Source: Butyricimonas paravirosa
Lineage (GTDB): Bacteria; Bacteroidota; Bacteroidia; Bacteroidales; Marinifilaceae
Assembly (NCBI RefSeq): GCF_032878955.1
Contig: NZ_CP043839.1
Span: 4,650,001-4,714,000, forward strand
DNA: 64,000 nucleotides
Direction of reading: 5' to 3'
In this document: piece after piece, positions 36,039 through 45,688 of the stretch
Layout: each line of letters starts with the position of its first letter
Numbering within the stretch: position 1 is the first letter of the stretch
Notes under the pieces: model-generated
Databases searched by the model: none
Told to the model about the DNA's origin: nothing
What the model saw: only the letters and a program-made list of their open reading frames with translations
Made by a program: the position numbers and the translations under genes

Positions 36039-39000
36039 ATGTCGACGAAAAATGTTTTGCGGATAAGCTTATTGTTTATTTGTTGTTGTCATGTTTTTTT
36101 GACAAAAGCGAATATCCATGATCGAGGGTATATATTAATTCTGAATTCTTATGCAGAATCTGATGTGTGGGCAAACCATGCTATCGACAGTATACGAAAA
36201 GATCATTCGATAAAAGAAGATATTTGGGTTGAATCCTTGAACATGCTTTTGGAGGATAGTGTGACGGGATTGCAGAAAAGAAGGGATTATATTTTGGCAA
36301 AATATGATACCGCTCCCAGATGTGTTGTCATGTTGGGAAATAGTATCTGGTGCGTGTTCGAGGATGTTTTTAAAGAAATCTGGAAAGATGTTCCTGTTAT
36401 TCTTTGTGTGCGGGAAGATTATGTCGGTCCGTTAGATGTCATGTTGAAAAGAGAAGAGATCAACCCGAAGGATATTATCCCTTTACAGGATAAATTGAAC
36501 GGATTGAATGTTACGCTTATCGAGTGTCCCGTTTATATCCGGGAAACGATTGACGAAATGAAACGTTTGCTCCCGAACATGAAGAAGATTGTCTTAATAT
36601 CGGATAGACACTACGTGAGTGCGCAGATACGGGAGAAAATGAGACACGTGTGCGAGACATATTTTCCGGATTTGGATGTGTCTTATTTTATTGAAGGGCA
36701 GATAAATATGGATCAAATGCTGGATTCTATTTATTCGTATGACATGAATGAGGTCGGGTTACTTTATTTTTCATGGGTTCAACGTAAGGAAATTGCCGGA
36801 AATAAATATTTGTCCACGAACAACCATAAAGCTATCAGTTATTTCGATAATCACCCGGTTTTTACGTTGGAAGATAATGGAATCCATGATGGGGATATGG
36901 CTGGAGGATATTTTTACTTGGGCAAAGATTTTGCACATACGGTCACGCGGACGTTAAGGGAGGTCTTGGATGGAAAGGAGGCAAAAGATATTCCTTTGCA
37001 GGTGGCGGGAAAACCGAATTATTATCTCTCTTATCCGATTCTTCAGAAGGCCGGAATCCCGACTTCTTTGTATCCGGATAATGCGGTTTATTTATTTGCC
37101 CCGGAAGGATTCTGGGAGCAGGCTCGTTATATGTTACTAGCCATTATCGTTTTACTATTTATCACGTATCTGTTATGGATACGGTTACGGTTGTTGAAAA
37201 AAGAGAGAGTGTTACACGATCGGGAGTTGGTTCTTCTGGAAAAATATAAAGCGCTTTTCACGAATATGCCGCTGGCTTACATGAAACATCGGTTGATTTA
37301 TAATGCAAAAGGGGATGTCGTGGATTATCAAGTGGAAGAAGTAAACCCGATGTTTGAAGAATGTTTTGCCAAAGCGGAGAAGGTGGTCGGTAAAAAAGGC
37401 AGTGAACTACGGGGAAGTCGATATAACGAGTTCGTCGTGTTGTACAAAAAAATGTTTATCGAGAAAAAGTCATTTACCTTTGAATATTATTACAGTGCAA
37501 CACAGAAATACTATGAAATAATAAATATCGCATCCACGGAAAAAGGAATGGTCGATATTTTTTGCGTGGATGTCACTGATTTGCGGAAAACAAGATCTAT
37601 GTTGGAATCCGTGAACTATAAATTGTCAATGGCTCTCGACGTGGCGAATATAACTCCTTGGCGTTGGGATTTGGAAAGACATACCGTCTTGTGTGATGTG
37701 AATCGTCCGATTGAACTAAAACATTGTACTGATAATGAGGATTCTTTAGCGGTTCCTGAAGAACAATATTTTTCAAAGATACATAAAGACGATCGAGAAC
37801 GTGTAAAAGCGGCTTATTCGGCTTTAATTGCCGGAAAAGTAGCCAAGATCAGGGAGGAATACCGGGTTTTGGATAAAAGTGAACATCATTATTCTTACGA
37901 ATGGGTAGAGGCGCAGGCTACCGTGGATCAGCGGGATAAAAATGGGAAACCTTTATCTTTGGTGGGATCCTCGGTTGTGATTACCACTCGAAAACAGATG
38001 GAACTGGCTTTGCGTGACGCGAAAGAACATGCGGAAGAATCCAACCGGTTAAAATCTGCCTTTCTTGCTAATATGAGTCACGAAATTCGTACCCCGTTGA
38101 ATGCTATCGTCGGATTCTCTAATATATTGGCATCGACGGAAGCTGAAGAGGAGAAACGGGAATACATTAATATTATCGAGAATAATAACACCTTACTTTT
38201 GCAATTAATTAGTGATATTCTTGATCTTTCCAAGATTGAGTCCGGTTCGATGGAGTTTGCCTATTCGGAATTTGACTTAAATGCCCTGATGCGAGGATTA
38301 GAACAAACCTCTTGTTTACGATTAACTTCCGCAAAAGTTGAAATTAAATTTGATGAATATCTTCCGGATTGTTGCATTCGTTCAGAGAAAAATCGATTAA
38401 CACAAGTGATTTCCAATCTGATCAATAACGCGATAAAATTCACGAAAGAAGGAACGATTCGTTTCGGTTATCATCTTTTGGAGAAAGACTCTCTTTATTT
38501 TTATGTGTCCGACACGGGATGCGGTATTGACGCGGATAAAAAAGATGCCGTGTTTGAACGATTCGTGAAGTTGAACAATTTTGCACAGGGAACAGGGCTT
38601 GGTTTGTCTATCTGTAAAACTATCGTGGAACGGATGGGTGGTAAAATCGGGGTGGAATCGGAAGTAGGACAAGGAACAACTTTTTGGTTTACGATTCCTT
38701 ATGTGGCTGTAAAATTGCATTGTCAAGAAATAAAGGAAGAGAAAATCGTTCAGCAAGTAGTCGAGAAAAATAAACTTAAGATACTGGTTGCTGAAGATAA
38801 TCCGAGTAATTACATGCTTTTTGAATCCATATTGAAAAAGGATTATCAATTGATACACGCGTGGAATGGCCGGGAGGCCGTTGAATTGTTTAAAGAACAC
38901 GATCCACATTTGGTTTTAATGGATATAAATATGCCGGAGTTGAATGGTTTTCAAGCCGTGCAGGAAATCCGCAAGATTTCCGGGACGGTTCCCGTGATTG

Positions 39001-39143
39001 CGGTTACAGCCTATGCTTATGCCTCTGATGAAGAGAAAATCATGGCCAGCGGGTTTGACGGCTACACGGCAAAACCGATTAATGCAAATTTATTAAGGAG
39101 TAAAATTATCGCTTTGTTGGAGAAACATCTTATTTTACTCTAG
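36039..39143 (+). CDS. Hybrid sensor histidine kinase with periplasmic ABC-substrate-like domain
   Basis: About 1034 aa from the ATG at 36039. Order of parts: signal/anchor helix, a periplasmic region of about 330 residues resembling ABC-transporter substrate-binding proteins (YILILNSYAESDVWANHAID...), a membrane helix (LLAIIVLLFITYLLWI), two PAS-like domains, HisKA with phospho-acceptor in SHEIRTPLNAIVGFSN, an HATPase (NLINNAIKFTKEG, DTGCGI, GTGLGLSI) and a C-terminal receiver with the phospho-aspartate in LVLMDINMPELNG. It has no AraC output, so it is not a HTCS regulator. The start avoids a TTG at 36009 that overlaps a -7 box (TACCTTTG, 36004-36011). Confidence 0.88.
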   Translation: MSTKNVLRISLLFICCCHVFLTKANIHDRGYILILNSYAESDVWANHAIDSIRKDHSIKEDIWVESLNMLLEDSVTGLQKRRDYILAKYDTAPRCVVMLGNSIWCVFEDVFKEIWKDVPVILCVREDYVGPLDVMLKREEINPKDIIPLQDKLNGLNVTLIECPVYIRETIDEMKRLLPNMKKIVLISDRHYVSAQIREKMRHVCETYFPDLDVSYFIEGQINMDQMLDSIYSYDMNEVGLLYFSWVQRKEIAGNKYLSTNNHKAISYFDNHPVFTLEDNGIHDGDMAGGYFYLGKDFAHTVTRTLREVLDGKEAKDIPLQVAGKPNYYLSYPILQKAGIPTSLYPDNAVYLFAPEGFWEQARYMLLAIIVLLFITYLLWIRLRLLKKERVLHDRELVLLEKYKALFTNMPLAYMKHRLIYNAKGDVVDYQVEEVNPMFEECFAKAEKVVGKKGSELRGSRYNEFVVLYKKMFIEKKSFTFEYYYSATQKYYEIINIASTEKGMVDIFCVDVTDLRKTRSMLESVNYKLSMALDVANITPWRWDLERHTVLCDVNRPIELKHCTDNEDSLAVPEEQYFSKIHKDDRERVKAAYSALIAGKVAKIREEYRVLDKSEHHYSYEWVEAQATVDQRDKNGKPLSLVGSSVVITTRKQMELALRDAKEHAEESNRLKSAFLANMSHEIRTPLNAIVGFSNILASTEAEEEKREYINIIENNNTLLLQLISDILDLSKIESGSMEFAYSEFDLNALMRGLEQTSCLRLTSAKVEIKFDEYLPDCCIRSEKNRLTQVISNLINNAIKFTKEGTIRFGYHLLEKDSLYFYVSDTGCGIDADKKDAVFERFVKLNNFAQGTGLGLSICKTIVERMGGKIGVESEVGQGTTFWFTIPYVAVKLHCQEIKEEKIVQQVVEKNKLKILVAEDNPSNYMLFESILKKDYQLIHAWNGREAVELFKEHDPHLVLMDINMPELNGFQAVQEIRKISGTVPVIAVTAYAYASDEEKIMASGFDGYTAKPINANLLRSKIIALLEKHLILL

Positions 39144-39145
39144 TG

Positions 39146-40159
39146 ATGTTTCTAAAGGCCTGCATCGAGGTATTTTTATTGTGTGTCTCCTGTGTTTCAT
39201 ACGCCCAGACGGGGGTGCGGGAACGAGTCGTGTTCTATAATACGGAAAATCTATTTGATACCCGAAACGACACGCTGACGGCAGATGACGATTTTACTCC
39301 CCGGGGAAAACAGCATTGGAATCGGGAACGTTACACCCGAAAGTTACTCAATATCTCGAAAGTGTTAAACAGTCTCGGGGCGGGAAAGTTTCCGCTACTC
39401 ATCGGCTTGAGCGAGGTGGAGAATCGGGATGTTGTTTCCGACTTGGTAAACAAAACGGTGTTGGCGGATGGTGATTATGGTATTGTACATGCCGACTCCC
39501 CGGATGCAAGGGGAATTGATGTTGCCTTACTCTATCGGAAAAATTCATTCCGGTTATTGCATAACGCTTTCTTTCCAGTCCGTTTGAAAAGCGGGGAGAC
39601 TACCCGGGATATACTTTATTGTGAGGGGATATCGGCCCCAAACGATACTCTTCATGTTTTTGTTTGTCATTTCCCTTCCATGCGGGGTGGGGAGGCGAAA
39701 AGTGAATGGAAACGGGTAAAAGCGGCGTCTGTCGTGAGGCAGAAGGTGGATTCTATACAGGATCTTCATCCCCGGGCCATGATTTTGATTTTGGGAGATT
39801 TGAACGGGCGGGCGAATACACCCGCGCAAAAGGCGTTGAAAACTCAAGATCCGGAATCCGGGACAATTAAATCTGAAAACTTTTACAACACCGGGTATTA
39901 CTTGCTGGGGAAAAACTATGGTAGTTATCGTTACCAGGGAGAGTGGCAGACGCTGGATCACATCATCGTTTCCGGGAACCTGTTGAACGGGAAAGCTGAT
40001 TTGCAGGTATCCCGAAGAATGGGTATCTATGATGCGGATTTTCTACTTGAAGAAGAGCGAGGGACTTTCGGTGTTCGTCCGAAACCGACCTATCGGGGGC
40101 CTCACTACATTGGAGGATATAGCGATCATCTTCCGGTCTTTATCGATTTAAAGAAATAA
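39146..40159 (+). CDS. Secreted endonuclease/exonuclease/phosphatase-family protein
   Basis: EEP-fold hydrolase of about 337 aa with a signal peptide (ends near VSYAQ). Motifs: VVFYNTENLFD at the start of the fold, GLSEVENRDV (metal-binding glutamate), VCHFPS, ILGDLNGRAN and the terminal histidine in YSDHLPVFIDL. It begins two bases after the kinase stop codon, so the two are probably translated from one message. Substrates could be nucleic acid, phospholipid or sugar phosphate. Confidence 0.82.
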   Translation: MFLKACIEVFLLCVSCVSYAQTGVRERVVFYNTENLFDTRNDTLTADDDFTPRGKQHWNRERYTRKLLNISKVLNSLGAGKFPLLIGLSEVENRDVVSDLVNKTVLADGDYGIVHADSPDARGIDVALLYRKNSFRLLHNAFFPVRLKSGETTRDILYCEGISAPNDTLHVFVCHFPSMRGGEAKSEWKRVKAASVVRQKVDSIQDLHPRAMILILGDLNGRANTPAQKALKTQDPESGTIKSENFYNTGYYLLGKNYGSYRYQGEWQTLDHIIVSGNLLNGKADLQVSRRMGIYDADFLLEEERGTFGVRPKPTYRGPHYIGGYSDHLPVFIDLKK

Positions 40160-40183
40160 TTGCTGTTTTTAAAAATAAAAGAT

Positions 40184-40290
40184 TACTTTTGTGGCAAAAT
40201 TCATAGAACAAGATATGGACGACTATCATCAACAGTATTAATCTGAATAGGGGTTCTCGATAAATGCCTCTATTCATAAATTGAAGGAGG
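40184..40290 (+). promoter_or_regulatory. corA upstream region with -7 box, 8-codon ORF and hairpin
   Basis: TACTTTTG at 40184-40191 is an exact -7 box. Downstream lie an ATG-started ORF of eight codons (MDDYHQQY, 40215-40241), a 10-bp hairpin (40244-40253 with 40267-40276, one G-U) and a strong AAGGAGG ribosome site (40284-40290). It could be a regulated leader; this is inference. Confidence 0.4.
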
Positions 40291-40296
40291 ATTATT

Positions 40297-41223
40297 ATGA
40301 GAACTTTCCTAATGGGTAAAGTAGGGTTCGTGGAAAAGAAAGTATGGGAACCCAATTGCTGGATTAATGTTGTTTCACCCACTCAGGACGATCTTCGCTA
40401 CCTGATCGACGAAATGGGAATTCCGGAGGCTTTTATTGATGACGTTGAAGACGTGGACGAGCGTTCCCGTTTGGAAGTAGAGGATGGATGGACGCTGATG
40501 ATCCTGCGTATTCCTTTTAAGTCGGTAGATACAAGTATTCCTTTCATCACGGTGCCTTTGGGGATTATCGTGAAGGAGGATATGTTCGTAACCGTGTGTT
40601 ATTACGAGACAGAAATGATTCCCGATTTCATCAATTACGTGATTCGTAAAAACTTGGAGATTGCCAATAACTGGGATCTTGTCTTCCGTTTGTTTCTTTC
40701 TGCCTCCGTGTGGTATTTGAAATACTTGAAACAAATCAATGCCCAGATGCACATGGCAGAGGTCGAATTGGAACGTTCCATCCGGAATGAAGAATTACAA
40801 CGGTTGCTAAAAATCGAGAAATCGTTGGTATTTTTTATCACTTCTTTGCGTGGGAATGATAATTTGTTGATCAAAATGAAGACCTTGAAAGTGCAGCGGC
40901 AATTTTTCGACGAGGATTTGGTGGAGGACGTGGAGATCGAATTGCGGCAGGCTCAGGATTCGGCCCGTATTTATAGCGATATTTTAAGCGGTACAATGGA
41001 TGCCTATGCTTCGGTAATTTCCAATAACTTGAATATCGTGATGAAACGGATGACGTCCATCTCGATTATATTAATGTTACCGACCTTGATTGCCAGTTTG
41101 TACGGGATGAATGTCCCGAACTCTTTGGAGGAAAATCCATACGGATTTTTGATCGTGATTGTTATCTCGATACTCTTTTCCGTCTTCGGTTTCATCGTGT
41201 TTAAATGGCGCCATTGGTTTTAA
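40297..41223 (+). CDS. corA: CorA-family magnesium/divalent cation channel
   Basis: 308-aa pentameric channel of the CorA family. The selectivity motif YGMN is near residue 270, between two C-terminal membrane helices (MTSISIILMLPTLIASLYGMN and GFLIVIVISILFSVFGFIVF). The long cytoplasmic helical funnel occupies residues about 120-255. Preceded by an unusually good ribosome-binding site for this group of bacteria. Transports magnesium and possibly cobalt or nickel. Confidence 0.93.
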   Translation: MRTFLMGKVGFVEKKVWEPNCWINVVSPTQDDLRYLIDEMGIPEAFIDDVEDVDERSRLEVEDGWTLMILRIPFKSVDTSIPFITVPLGIIVKEDMFVTVCYYETEMIPDFINYVIRKNLEIANNWDLVFRLFLSASVWYLKYLKQINAQMHMAEVELERSIRNEELQRLLKIEKSLVFFITSLRGNDNLLIKMKTLKVQRQFFDEDLVEDVEIELRQAQDSARIYSDILSGTMDAYASVISNNLNIVMKRMTSISIILMLPTLIASLYGMNVPNSLEENPYGFLIVIVISILFSVFGFIVFKWRHWF

Positions 41224-41362
41224 ATAAAATATCTAAAACATCTCGTTATTTTAACAAACTATTAACGGTTTGTTGATAAACTTTTGGGGATATTTGATGT
41301 CATAACAACAGTGTTGTGAATACTTGTCTAGGCTCGGCTGAAACAGGCATTTTTGGTATGTA

Positions 41363-42451
41363 ATGATTAAAAATATGAACAAAGGTTTAAAGAGAGTTTT
41401 ACAAATTGGAATTCCGGTCGTGATCGTGGGAGCGATCGTGATCCCTCGTTTGGATTTTTCTTCGGATAAAGAGACGTCAACCCCGACAACAGCTCCCAAG
41501 GCGGCTAACCGGGGAGCTTTACCGGTATCGGGTATCGTGGCATCTATGTCAACTTCCGGTAATGGAATTCCCGTAACGGGATTATTGGTTGCAAATGAAG
41601 AAGTCGAACTGGTTTCGGAAACGGCCGGTAAAGTTGTGAAGATCGCTTTTGAAGAAGGGACGTTGGTGAAGAAAGGAACCTTGTTGGTGAAAGTGGATGA
41701 TTCGGATTTGCAGGCTCAACTCGCTCGTGCCGAATTCCAGAAAGAATTATTGGCTGCCAAATTGGAAAGACAGCGGATACTATTAAAACGGGAATCCATC
41801 AGCGTGGAAGAATTTCAACAGTTGGAGACCGAGTACAATATGAATCTGGCTGATATTGAATTATTAAAGGTTAAAATTGCTCGAACTGAAATCCGGGCTC
41901 CCTTTGACGGTCGAATGGGATTCCGTTTCGTGAGTGAGGGGAGTTACTTGCAACCGAGTACTAAGGTGTCCACGATTGTTGATAACTCTTATCTGAAAAT
42001 TGAATTTTCTATTCCTGAAAAATATATTGATCTGCCTTTAGTGGGTAGAAAACTTACCTTCCAGCCTAGCGGTATGGAACATCAGATCGAGGCGGAAGTG
42101 TATGCTGTTGATCCACAGGCAGACGTGGCAACTCATACTATAAATCTGCGGGCTCGTTACCGGAATACTAAAAATCTTGTAGCCGGAATGTTCGTGAAAG
42201 GGGAATTGATGACGGCTGAGAATTTGAAATATATACTTGTTCCGACAGAGGCCGTCGTGCCGGAGATGGATGGGAAACGTTTGTGGGTAGTGAAAAATAA
42301 AAAGGCTACCAGCGTACCCGTGCAAACAGACAGTCGGGATTCCCAGTTCGTGGAAGTAACTTCCGGAATACAGGTGGGTGACACCGTGTTAACGGGAGGC
42401 TTGATGCAATTGCGTGAGGGAATGATCGTGAATGTCAAGTTGAATAAATAG
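41363..42451 (+). CDS. RND efflux periplasmic adaptor (membrane fusion protein)
   Basis: Adaptor of a tripartite RND pump, 362 aa. One N-terminal membrane anchor (about 13-30), then the barrel-sandwich lipoyl domain (GKVVKIAFEEGTLVKKGTLLVKVDDSD), a short alpha-hairpin (about 115-175), and its closing half (APFDGRMGFRFVSEGSYLQPSTKV). First of three genes adaptor-pump-outer channel, but separated from the pump by 154 bp of repeat sequence. Confidence 0.9.
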   Translation: MIKNMNKGLKRVLQIGIPVVIVGAIVIPRLDFSSDKETSTPTTAPKAANRGALPVSGIVASMSTSGNGIPVTGLLVANEEVELVSETAGKVVKIAFEEGTLVKKGTLLVKVDDSDLQAQLARAEFQKELLAAKLERQRILLKRESISVEEFQQLETEYNMNLADIELLKVKIARTEIRAPFDGRMGFRFVSEGSYLQPSTKVSTIVDNSYLKIEFSIPEKYIDLPLVGRKLTFQPSGMEHQIEAEVYAVDPQADVATHTINLRARYRNTKNLVAGMFVKGELMTAENLKYILVPTEAVVPEMDGKRLWVVKNKKATSVPVQTDSRDSQFVEVTSGIQVGDTVLTGGLMQLREGMIVNVKLNK

Positions 42452-42455
42452 AGAA

Positions 42456-42600
42456 AAAGTTTAGAGTTTAAAATTTAGTGCTTCAGGTAATGTAGAGTTT
42501 AGAATTTAAAATTTAGAATGAATAGAATTACAATATCTAAAATCTAAGATCACTGAATCATGCAATCTAAAATCTAAAATCATAAATCTAAAATTAATCA
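42456..42600. repeat. Repeat-rich spacer inside the efflux operon
   Basis: Two arms of opposite polarity: AGTTTAGAATTTAAAATTTAG words on the left (42458-42520) and ATCTAAAATCTAAAATC words on the right (42533-42592), able to pair as a long imperfect hairpin. It also contains ATCACTGAATCA, shared with 31969-31995. Confidence 0.6.
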
Positions 42601-42605
42601 GTGGT

Positions 42606-45600
42606 ATGAGTTTATCTTCAACCTGTATAAAGCGTCCGGTGCTGGCAACCGTGTTAAACTTGATTTTAGTCATTGTCGGTTCCATCGGGTTGCTATATTT
42701 AGGCGTGCGTGACTACCCTAGCGTGGACCCCCCGGTAATATCCGTGTCGACCTCGTTCGTGGGGGCTAACGCCGATGTTATTGAAACACAAATTACCGAG
42801 CCTCTGGAATCGGCTATTAACGGTATACAGGGAATCCGTTCGTTAAGTAGTACGAGCCGTGACGGGCAGAGCCGGATCACGATAGAATTCGAATTAAGCG
42901 TGGATTTGGAAACGGCAGCTAATGACGTCCGGGACAAAGTTTCCGGAACGTTACGTCGGTTACCGCAGGATATAGATCCCCCGACCGTGTACAAGGCGGA
43001 TGCGGATGCCCAACCTATTTTTGCTGTTTCTTTGCGTAGTGGTCAACGTTCGTTGATCGACCTGAGCGGATATGCCGAACGCTATTACAAAGAACGGTTA
43101 CAGACTATCCCCGGTGTGAGTAGCGTGGATATTTGGGGAGAAAAACGTTATTCCGTGCGTTTGCGCATGGACCCGGCTTTACTGGCAGCACATCGGTTGA
43201 CCCCGATGGACGTGCAGTCTGCCGTTGAAAAAGAGAACATCGAATTACCTTCCGGGCGAGTGGAAGGAGACAATACCGAGTTGACAATCCGTACCTTGGG
43301 ACGATTAATGTCGATCGAGGATTTCAATAACTTGGTTATTTCGAGAGAAGGATCAAAAATTGTCCGTTTTAAAGATATTGGTGTGGCGGAAGTGGATGCC
43401 GAGAACACCCGGAGTATAGCCAAGCGTAACGGCCTTCCCATGGTGATGTGTGCTTTGATTCCCCAGCCGGGAGCAAACTACATTGATATTGCGGACCGGG
43501 CCTATCTCGTGATGCAGGATTTGGAAAAGGACCTGCCGGAAGATATTGATGCCACGATAGCCTTCGACAACACGGTATTTATCCGGAGTTCAATCAACGA
43601 GGTAGAGGACACGATTTTCGAGGCTTTCCTTTTGGTTGTTTTGATCATTTTCCTTTTCTTGCGGAGTTGGCGGACGACGTTAATTCCCGTTTTGGCAATC
43701 CCCGTATCATTGATTGCATCCTTTTTTATCATGTACGTGGCTGGGTTCACCATCAATATATTGACCTTACTGGCCGTCGTGCTGGCCATCGGTTTGGTGG
43801 TTGACGATGCTATCGTGGTCATGGAGAATATATTCACGAAAATAGAGCAAGGTATGTCCCCGTTGCAGGCGGGATTCAAGGGATCAAACGAGATATTTTT
43901 TGCCGTTATCGCGACGACAGTGGTGTTGGTAGCCGTGTTCTTTCCGATCGTTTTCTTGGAAGGAACCACGGGGCGTTTGTTCCGTGAATTTAGCGTGGTG
44001 ATTGCCGGAGCCGTGGTAGTTTCCTCTTTCGTGGCGTTGACATTTACGCCGATGATCTCCACGAAACTATTGACCCGGAATGCCACGCAAAACTGGTTTT
44101 ACCGGAAAACAGAACCTTTCTTCGAGGGAATGAACCGGGTGTACCGTCGTTGGTTACAACGATTTTTGAAAGTTCGTTATTGGTCAATCATTATACTCGG
44201 GGCTTCCGGTGTAGCCATTTATTTCTTGTGGTTATTGATTCCTTCGGAAATGGCTCCTTTGGAGGACCGTTCGAATATTCGTTTGAATTCTGTCGCTCCG
44301 GAAGGTGCTACTTACGAGTACATGGCTCGTTATGCAGATGAAATCTCGACTTTCATAGAAGAGACGGTGCCGGAACAAGAGAAGGTAATTGAATTTGTCG
44401 GGGGCGGACAAACGAACCGGGCAAGTTTGCAATTATGGTTGGTTGATGCCGACAAGCGGAAGCGTACCCAACAGGAAATTTCCGACGAGTTAGCAGTACA
44501 AGTGCGTGAATTTACCGGAGGCCGTACCTTGGTTTCCCAGCAACAGACCTTTGGCGGTCGGCGGGGGGGACTTCCGGTTGAATATGTTATTCAAGCGAAA
44601 AATCTGGATGATTTGAAGGCGATATTACCTATCTTTATGGACGAGGTGAACAAGAGTTCGGTATTCTCGGCATCTGATTTGAACCTGAAATTCACGAAAC
44701 CGGAATTGACCATTAATATTGACCGGGACAAGGCTGCCAGTATGGGAGTCTCCGTGCAGGACATAGCCAAAACACTTCAGTTGACCATGAGTGAACAACG
44801 GGTGGGTTATTACATCATGAATGGAAAACAGTACCAGATACTTTCCCAATTGGAACGTCAGGATCGGAATAAACCAAGTGACTTGAAAGGAATATACGTG
44901 CGGAATAATAATGGAGACCTGATTCATTTGGATAACCTGATTACAACGTCCGAAAGTTCCATGCCGCCACAGCTATACCGTTATGACCGTTTCGTGTCGG
45001 CAACTGTTTCTGCCGGACTGGCAAAGGGCGTGACCCTTTCTCAAGGTCTGGAAGAGATGGATCGTATTGCAGGAGAGGTCTTGAGCGATGACTTTAAAAC
45101 CACGTTATCGGGAACATCCAAGGACTTCGTGGAAAGTTCTTCCAGTTTGATGTTCGCCTTCATGTTGGCGTTGGTATTTATCTATTTGGTACTTGCCGCA
45201 CAGTTCGAAAGTTTCCGTGATCCGTTAATCATCATGTTTACAGTTCCGTTGGCATTGATCGGAGCAATGGTTGCTTTGTGGTATTTCGGGCAGACCATGA
45301 ACATTTTCAGCCAGATCGGAATTATCATGTTGGTCGGACTGGTTTCGAAGAACGGTATCTTGATCGTGGAATTTGCCAACCAGCGTAAGTTAGCCGGTTT
45401 ATCCATGCGTGAGGCGATCGAGGATTCTGCCGTGTCTCGTTTACGTCCGATCCTGATGACGAGCTTGTCTACCGTGTTAGGTATTCTTCCGATGGCAATG
45501 GCCACGGGTGCGGGAGCGGAGAGCCGTGTTGCCATGGGTATTGCGGTCGTGGGAGGTATGGTATGCTCCACGCTGTTGACACTCTTCGTGATCCCGGCTA

Positions 45601-45656
45601 TTTACACCTACCTCTCGTCGAAAGAAGTAAAAATAATAGAAGAGATAGAAGATTGA
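42606..45656 (+). CDS. RND efflux transporter permease (HAE1 type)
   Basis: 1016-aa inner-membrane proton-driven pump. Twelve membrane helices in the usual 1+5, 1+5 plan; opening SSTCIKRPVLATVLNLILVIVGSIGLLYL, the proton-relay region LAVVLAIGLVVDDAIVVMEN near 395-415 with its paired aspartates, and the second repeat with PLALIGAMVALWYFGQTMNIFSQIG. Large periplasmic loops are intact. Acts with the adaptor upstream and TolC-like protein downstream to export drugs, bile salts or lipophilic compounds; the substrate cannot be read. Confidence 0.95.
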   Translation: MSLSSTCIKRPVLATVLNLILVIVGSIGLLYLGVRDYPSVDPPVISVSTSFVGANADVIETQITEPLESAINGIQGIRSLSSTSRDGQSRITIEFELSVDLETAANDVRDKVSGTLRRLPQDIDPPTVYKADADAQPIFAVSLRSGQRSLIDLSGYAERYYKERLQTIPGVSSVDIWGEKRYSVRLRMDPALLAAHRLTPMDVQSAVEKENIELPSGRVEGDNTELTIRTLGRLMSIEDFNNLVISREGSKIVRFKDIGVAEVDAENTRSIAKRNGLPMVMCALIPQPGANYIDIADRAYLVMQDLEKDLPEDIDATIAFDNTVFIRSSINEVEDTIFEAFLLVVLIIFLFLRSWRTTLIPVLAIPVSLIASFFIMYVAGFTINILTLLAVVLAIGLVVDDAIVVMENIFTKIEQGMSPLQAGFKGSNEIFFAVIATTVVLVAVFFPIVFLEGTTGRLFREFSVVIAGAVVVSSFVALTFTPMISTKLLTRNATQNWFYRKTEPFFEGMNRVYRRWLQRFLKVRYWSIIILGASGVAIYFLWLLIPSEMAPLEDRSNIRLNSVAPEGATYEYMARYADEISTFIEETVPEQEKVIEFVGGGQTNRASLQLWLVDADKRKRTQQEISDELAVQVREFTGGRTLVSQQQTFGGRRGGLPVEYVIQAKNLDDLKAILPIFMDEVNKSSVFSASDLNLKFTKPELTINIDRDKAASMGVSVQDIAKTLQLTMSEQRVGYYIMNGKQYQILSQLERQDRNKPSDLKGIYVRNNNGDLIHLDNLITTSESSMPPQLYRYDRFVSATVSAGLAKGVTLSQGLEEMDRIAGEVLSDDFKTTLSGTSKDFVESSSSLMFAFMLALVFIYLVLAAQFESFRDPLIIMFTVPLALIGAMVALWYFGQTMNIFSQIGIIMLVGLVSKNGILIVEFANQRKLAGLSMREAIEDSAVSRLRPILMTSLSTVLGILPMAMATGAGAESRVAMGIAVVGGMVCSTLLTLFVIPAIYTYLSSKEVKIIEEIED

Positions 45657-45688
45657 ACAAATTGAAAATTTTGCGAGTAGAATAAAGA

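Noticed and set aside
43502..44086. Antisense open frame of 194 codons opposite the RND pump gene
   Set aside because: It lies wholly inside a well-supported gene, and the translation is rich in T, N, I and K without recognisable motifs; it is a shadow of the helical coding sequence.
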